From a virus, in the IMG/VR virus record IMGVR_UViG_3300010399_000068, positions 1-32,888 of that record: a DNA stretch of 32,888 bases; one strand, 5' to 3'. Every line of letters begins with the position of its first letter. Position 1 is the first letter of the stretch. The position numbers were made by a program, and so were the translations under genes. Positions 30,130 through 32,888 of the stretch are shown here, piece by piece. The notes under the pieces were generated by a model. That model was not told the origin of the DNA. It searched no databases and was given only the letters and a program-made list of their open reading frames with translations.

Positions 30130-30333
30130 CTACCAGATGCGGTACAGCCGATCGCGTGGTCCGGGCGTACCGTAGAGACTCCTGACCAACAGGCGGCGTC
30201 GGGCGCCGGCGCTCTCTCGAGCGCGGGTCCGACGAGCGCGCAACCAGCGGCCTTCTATCGAAGCGCGCGGTTGTCCGTCCTCGGGCGTGTGTGAACCACG
30301 TGAACGCCGAGGCGCACAGCTGCGCGCTTTTTT
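30129..30333 (+). ncRNA. repeated structured RNA element, copy B (after hub gene)
   Basis: No gene is present in 30130-30357. The 20-mer GCTACCAGATGCGGTACAGC starts on the last base of the hub stop codon. CTAC (30130-30133) pairs with GTAG (30172-30175) and GGTAC (30141-30145) with GTACC (30167-30171), again leaving the CAGATGC bulge. GCGCTC-TCTC-GAGCGC (30209-30224) is a perfect 6-bp hairpin where copy A uses wobble pairs. GTCCGACG (30227-30234) and the block 30253-30274 match copy A. A long terminal hairpin with a T6 run ends the element 24 bases before the next start codon. Not recognised as any RNA family I know. Confidence 0.65.
30261..30333 (+). terminator. intrinsic terminator hairpin of RNA element copy B
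   Basis: AAGCGCGCGGTTGT (30261-30274) pairs over 14 positions with ACAGCTGCGCGCTT (30316-30329), two of them G-T wobbles. CCTCGG (30279-30284) pairs with CCGAGG (30307-30312), with three more pairs beyond a bulged G. T6 at 30328-30333 follows the GC-rich stem. This is a strong intrinsic terminator by geometry. It fits the end of the hub transcript, or the end of a small RNA. Confidence 0.72.
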
Positions 30334-30357
30334 GTCGTTACCCGGGCGATGTGAGCC

Positions 30358-30798
30358 ATGAACCTGATTTACAACGAGGCGAAGAAGCAGATCCTCAACG
30401 GCTCCATCGACCTCGACACGAGCACGTTGAAGGTGATGCTCGTCAAGAGCACCTACACCGCCGACGCTGACCACGCCGCGATCGACGACGGCACCGGCGG
30501 CGACCCGCAGAGCCACGAAATCAGCGTCAGCGGCTACGCCCGGCAGGCGCTGGCCAGCCGCGTCGTCGACAAGGACAACACGGGCGACTTTGGCTACCTG
30601 GACGCCGACGACACGGTCTTTGCGTCGCTCGCGACCGGCGAGACGATTGGCGGCGCCATCATCTTCAAAGACACCGGCGTCGATTCCACCAGCATCCCGA
30701 TTGCCTTCTACGACCTGACGGACACACCGACCAACGGCAGCACCATCACGGTCCAGTGGGCGGCCGTCGCCAGCGGCGGCGTCATCAAGGCGGCGTAA
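30358..30798 (+). CDS. phage structural protein, 146 aa
   Basis: MNLIYNEAKKQILNGSIDLD, TLKVMLVKSTYTADADH, SGYARQALASRVVDKDN, GGAIIFKDTGVDSTSIPIAF and STITVQWAAVASGGVIKA form a beta-sandwich phage protein often found beside fibre genes. The first start available after RNA element copy B is ATG 30358; only weak purine-rich sequence precedes it. No enzymatic residue is evident. Probably a tail-tip or fibre-base component. Confidence 0.65.
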   Translation: MNLIYNEAKKQILNGSIDLDTSTLKVMLVKSTYTADADHAAIDDGTGGDPQSHEISVSGYARQALASRVVDKDNTGDFGYLDADDTVFASLATGETIGGAIIFKDTGVDSTSIPIAFYDLTDTPTNGSTITVQWAAVASGGVIKAA

Positions 30799-30804
30799 AC
30801 CACC

Positions 30805-31539
30805 GTGCTCGGGATCAGCAATCCGGTCGTCCCGACGACGTTCCTGTCGAAGACGGGGTCGTTCACCGTGGCCGTCACGGACGGCGTCGATGTCACGTAC
30901 TTTGTCGACGCCTCGGGCGGGGCGGTGACCGTCACGCTGCCGACGGCGGTCGGCAACCTGCAGCGGCTCACCGTCATCAAGGTCGATTCGAGCGCCAACG
31001 CCGTGACCATCGATCCGAACAGCACCGAGACGATCGGCGGCGAGACGACGCTGAAGTGCTACCGGCAGCGCGACTTTATTGCGTTCGTCCCGGACGGCAC
31101 CAACTGGCAGGTCGTCGCCGAGAAGGTGACAATCTACGCCCGCGTATACCGCAACACCTCGGCGCAGGTGGTGGCGACCGGAACGGTCACCAAGGTGCAG
31201 TGCAACGGCGAGACGGAAGACTCGGCCGCCGCGTTCGACAGCGCCACGAACTACAACTTCACCTGCCCCCGCGCGGGGCGGTATAGCGCGACGGGGGCTG
31301 GCAACATCAGCGGCGCGAACAGCCTCTCCATTGGCTACGTCTACAAGAACGGCGCCGAAGTCGCCCGCGGCGGCGACGCCCAGACGAGCGGCGATGCTTT
31401 CCCGCGGGCGTCTGACGAGATCCGATGCGCGGTGAACGACACCCTTGACTTCCGCGTGCGGCATGATCGCGGGTCCGATGCCAACCTAAATGAAGGATCG
31501 ACCCTAACCTACTTCACGGTCAGGTACGTGGGGAACTGA
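30805..31539 (+). CDS. fibre-type protein with C1q/TNF-like C-terminal head, 244 aa
   Basis: GTG 30805 follows seven bases after the previous stop. Residues 1-105 include VTYFVDASGGAVTVTLPTAV, NAVTIDPNSTETIGG and DGTNWQVVAE, the small beta-prism-like shaft domain common in phage fibres. Residues 106-244 (YARVYRNTSAQVVATGTVTK, SATNYNFTCPRAGRYSATGA, NTLDFRVRHDRGSDANL-type end) match a C1q-like jelly-roll head with the FD..TNY.FTCP..GRY motif. It probably binds the host surface as a trimer. Confidence 0.65.
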   Translation: MLGISNPVVPTTFLSKTGSFTVAVTDGVDVTYFVDASGGAVTVTLPTAVGNLQRLTVIKVDSSANAVTIDPNSTETIGGETTLKCYRQRDFIAFVPDGTNWQVVAEKVTIYARVYRNTSAQVVATGTVTKVQCNGETEDSAAAFDSATNYNFTCPRAGRYSATGAGNISGANSLSIGYVYKNGAEVARGGDAQTSGDAFPRASDEIRCAVNDTLDFRVRHDRGSDANLNEGSTLTYFTVRYVGN

Positions 31540-31541
31540 TC

Positions 31542-31892
31542 ATGCTCCACGGGAAGATTCTCAAGATCCTCAGCGACCGCGGCATCACCGCATTCTCGAC
31601 GTCGTTCGAGTTGCGCGATGACGGCGCCGGGCCCTACATCGCCTTCTGGCGCACCGCCGATCTCGGGCCGGTTCCCACGGCCGCCGAACTGGCCGCGGTC
31701 ACCGATCAACAGGCGCTCGATATGGAACGAGCGACGCTCGCGAACAGCGTCGACGGCAACTTGCTCATGCAAGCCGTCGCGCAACTCGACTACGAGGAGC
31801 GGCAAAAGCTGCAGGTGAAGGCCGGGCAGACGCTGCTGACGCCGGCGGAGTGCAAGGCGCGCATCAAAGCGATCTATCGAGGTCTGCTGTGA
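31542..31892 (+). CDS. hypothetical tail-region protein, 116 aa
   Basis: ATG 31542 is two bases after the fibre gene stop. The sequence MLHGKILKILSDRGITAFST and DLGPVPTAAELAAVTDQQAL are followed by a charged helical C-terminus (VAQLDYEERQKLQVKAGQTL, CKARIKAIYRGLL). Proteins of this size after fibres are often assembly factors, but I cannot recognise the family. The stop overlaps the next GTG. Confidence 0.6.
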   Translation: MLHGKILKILSDRGITAFSTSFELRDDGAGPYIAFWRTADLGPVPTAAELAAVTDQQALDMERATLANSVDGNLLMQAVAQLDYEERQKLQVKAGQTLLTPAECKARIKAIYRGLL

Positions 31893-32101
31893 CGCGCTTC
31901 TGGACCGTCTGGGGCGGCCTGCTCATGTGGCTGGTCGGCGGACTCGTGAGCATCGCGATGGTCGCGCTGTACGCCTACCACGACTTCGATAAGCGACTCA
32001 CCGTCGTCGAGGTCGTGATGTCGCGCATCGAACGCAAGCTCGACACCGCGGCAGGCGTGTCGCCGGCCGCGCAGGTGACGTCGACGTCGGGGACCCGGTG
32101 A
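31889..32101 (+). CDS. holin-like or small membrane protein, 70 aa
   Basis: GTG 31889 overlaps the previous stop (GTGA). A single hydrophobic span occupies residues 5-29 (WTVWGGLLMWLVGGLVSIAM then VALYAY), followed by a charged helical segment (KRLTVVEVVMSRIERKLDTA) and a Ser/Thr-rich end. One span plus a coiled C-terminus resembles class III holins or hemolysin-XhlA-type proteins. Holin is an inference from location and topology; no endolysin gene is visible next to it. Confidence 0.5.
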   Translation: MTRFWTVWGGLLMWLVGGLVSIAMVALYAYHDFDKRLTVVEVVMSRIERKLDTAAGVSPAAQVTSTSGTR

Positions 32102-32541
32102 TCGCGCGGGCGATGGACGCGGCGGTCCCGGGCAGCTTCCTGGCGCCGCTGCGCCACGAGCACGAGGGCGGGCGTCGGTGGATGGTCGTCGAGGAGTTCA
32201 CGTACCTCACGCGCGCCGGCGAGCTAATCGTCGTCCCCGCGGGTTTTGTCACGGACGGGGCGTCGGTGCCGCGGCTTTTGTGGTGGTTGTTTCCGCCGTT
32301 CGGTGGGAACTATGACGAGGCCGCGGTCATCCACGATCACCTCTACAGTGAGGCCGAGCTCTACGCCGGCGATGATGACGGTCACGTGAGCCGGGCGCAC
32401 GCCGACACGTTGATGCTCGAAGCGATGGGTGTCAAGGGCGTCGACATTGTCGATGCCAGGCTCATCTATCGGGGTGTGCGCCTGGGGGGCTGGTGGGCGT
32501 GGCGTCGCCATCGGGCCGCCGCGCGCCGCCGTCGACCATGA
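32098..32541 (+). CDS. DUF1353-type phage protein, 147 aa
   Basis: GTG 32098 overlaps the previous stop. The core VVEEFTYLTRAGELIVVPAG, FVTDGASVPRLLWWLFPPFG, YDEAAVIHDHLYSE and HADTLMLEAMGV is the DUF1353 signature: GF.TDGAS.P, then AA..HD.LY. This family is frequent near the lysis/tail end of phage genomes. Its biochemical function is not established. The Arg-rich tail (WRRHRAAARRRRP) is unusual. The next gene starts within its last codon. Confidence 0.8.
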   Translation: MIARAMDAAVPGSFLAPLRHEHEGGRRWMVVEEFTYLTRAGELIVVPAGFVTDGASVPRLLWWLFPPFGGNYDEAAVIHDHLYSEAELYAGDDDGHVSRAHADTLMLEAMGVKGVDIVDARLIYRGVRLGGWWAWRRHRAAARRRRP

Positions 32542-32723
32542 TGAACGACACGGATCAAAGCGAGCCGAAGTGCCGTCGCTGCCGCGCCGCCATTCCCCGG
32601 CCCGAGCCGCGCGTCGTCGACCACGACGGCGTCGTCTGCCTGGTGTGCCTCGCCTTCGACAACCGACTGACGGACCACGACCGTCGGTTCCTGCGCGCGT
32701 TGCGCATCGCGGTCAGCGATTAG
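32538..32723 (+). CDS. small zinc-binding protein, 61 aa
   Basis: ATG 32538 overlaps the previous stop, with ATG 32541 as the alternative. Two CxxC pairs, KCRRCRAAI and VCLVCLAF, are separated by 20 residues and enclose PEPRVVDHDGV, giving a C4 zinc-knuckle. The remainder is a charged helix (RLTDHDRRFLRALRIAV). Function unknown; it is another of the window's several CxxC micro-proteins. Confidence 0.55.
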   Translation: MMNDTDQSEPKCRRCRAAIPRPEPRVVDHDGVVCLVCLAFDNRLTDHDRRFLRALRIAVSD

Positions 32724-32761
32724 CTGCTGCGCGCAGGCGACAAATCCTTCATACTCGCGCG

Positions 32762-32875
32762 ATGGCACACTCCACACCTCGTACCGGCATCAAGCGCACG
32801 TCGTCGTCGACCGCGAAGCCGAGGAAGCCCGCGCGGGCAGGCGCGGCGAAGCCCGCGAAGCGCGGCGCGCGCTGA
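32762..32875 (+). CDS. very basic Ala/Lys/Pro micro-protein, 37 aa
   Basis: MAHSTPRTGIKRTSSSTAKP then RKPARAGAAKPAKRGAR: no hydrophobic core, repeated KP and AK motifs, like the tails of histone-H1-like and other DNA-compacting proteins. No Shine-Dalgarno is present. CATACT (32750-32755) lies at -10-like distance from the ATG, so a leaderless transcript is possible though there is no clear -35. Real but uncertain; role as a DNA- or RNA-binding peptide is inference. Confidence 0.45.
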   Translation: MAHSTPRTGIKRTSSSTAKPRKPARAGAAKPAKRGAR

Positions 32876-32888
32876 TCGAGCGGCCAGC

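Noticed and set aside
1-32888. Integrase, repressor or attachment site that would show a temperate phage
   Set aside because: No tyrosine or serine recombinase motif and no clear att-like repeat was found. The excisionase-like protein alone does not prove lysogeny.

Overview
The window is a stretch of a tailed double-stranded DNA phage (or prophage) genome. The capsid and portal are of the HK97 type, and the tail genes are of the long, non-contractile (siphovirus) type. Every convincing gene lies on the + strand. Genes are packed with ATGA, GTGA or TGATG overlaps. Base composition is about two thirds G+C by eye, with strongly G/C-biased third codon positions. GTG and TTG starts are common and Shine-Dalgarno sequences are recognisable, so the host is a high-GC bacterium that cannot be named from this sequence. 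No integrase, DNA polymerase, endolysin or tRNA is visible, so the window is probably only part of the genome.

Positions 1-7400 are accessory/early-type DNA. They hold a run of small hypothetical genes (several with CxxC zinc-binding motifs), a 579-residue HerA/FtsK-like DNA-pumping ATPase with a C-terminal DNA-binding-like domain, and a protein with two excisionase/MerR-like helix-turn-helix units. There follow a small membrane protein, two HNH nucleases each followed by a NrdR-like zinc-ribbon protein, and a P-loop protein. Positions 7400-13300 hold small conserved phage genes and an unusual block of structural/fibre-like genes upstream of the terminase, including a beta-helix-like protein and an 18-residue-repeat protein.

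Positions 13300-30130 are a canonical head-to-tail cassette: small terminase (P27 type), large terminase, membrane protein, portal, S49/SppA-like protease, major capsid protein, decoration-like protein, connector, adaptor, gp10-like and terminator-like proteins. The tail part follows with tail-tube proteins, tail chaperones G and G-T (with a visible AAACCCT slippery site), a short tape measure and a 1158-residue tail-hub protein with inserted repeat modules. Positions 30130-32888 carry fibre-like proteins, a holin-like membrane protein, a DUF1353-type protein and small basic or zinc-binding proteins.

The most striking non-coding signal is a roughly 200-nt element present twice in the same orientation, at 18785-18985 directly before the major capsid gene and at 30129-30333 directly after the hub gene. 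The copies share several identical blocks and the same predicted fold: a hairpin with a conserved CAGATGC bulge, a small hairpin with a TCTC loop, then a long hairpin ending in a T-rich tract. The long terminal helix keeps its pairing although the inner sequence differs completely. This looks like a duplicated structured RNA, possibly an attenuator, terminator or antiterminator controlling late genes. I do not recognise it as a known family.
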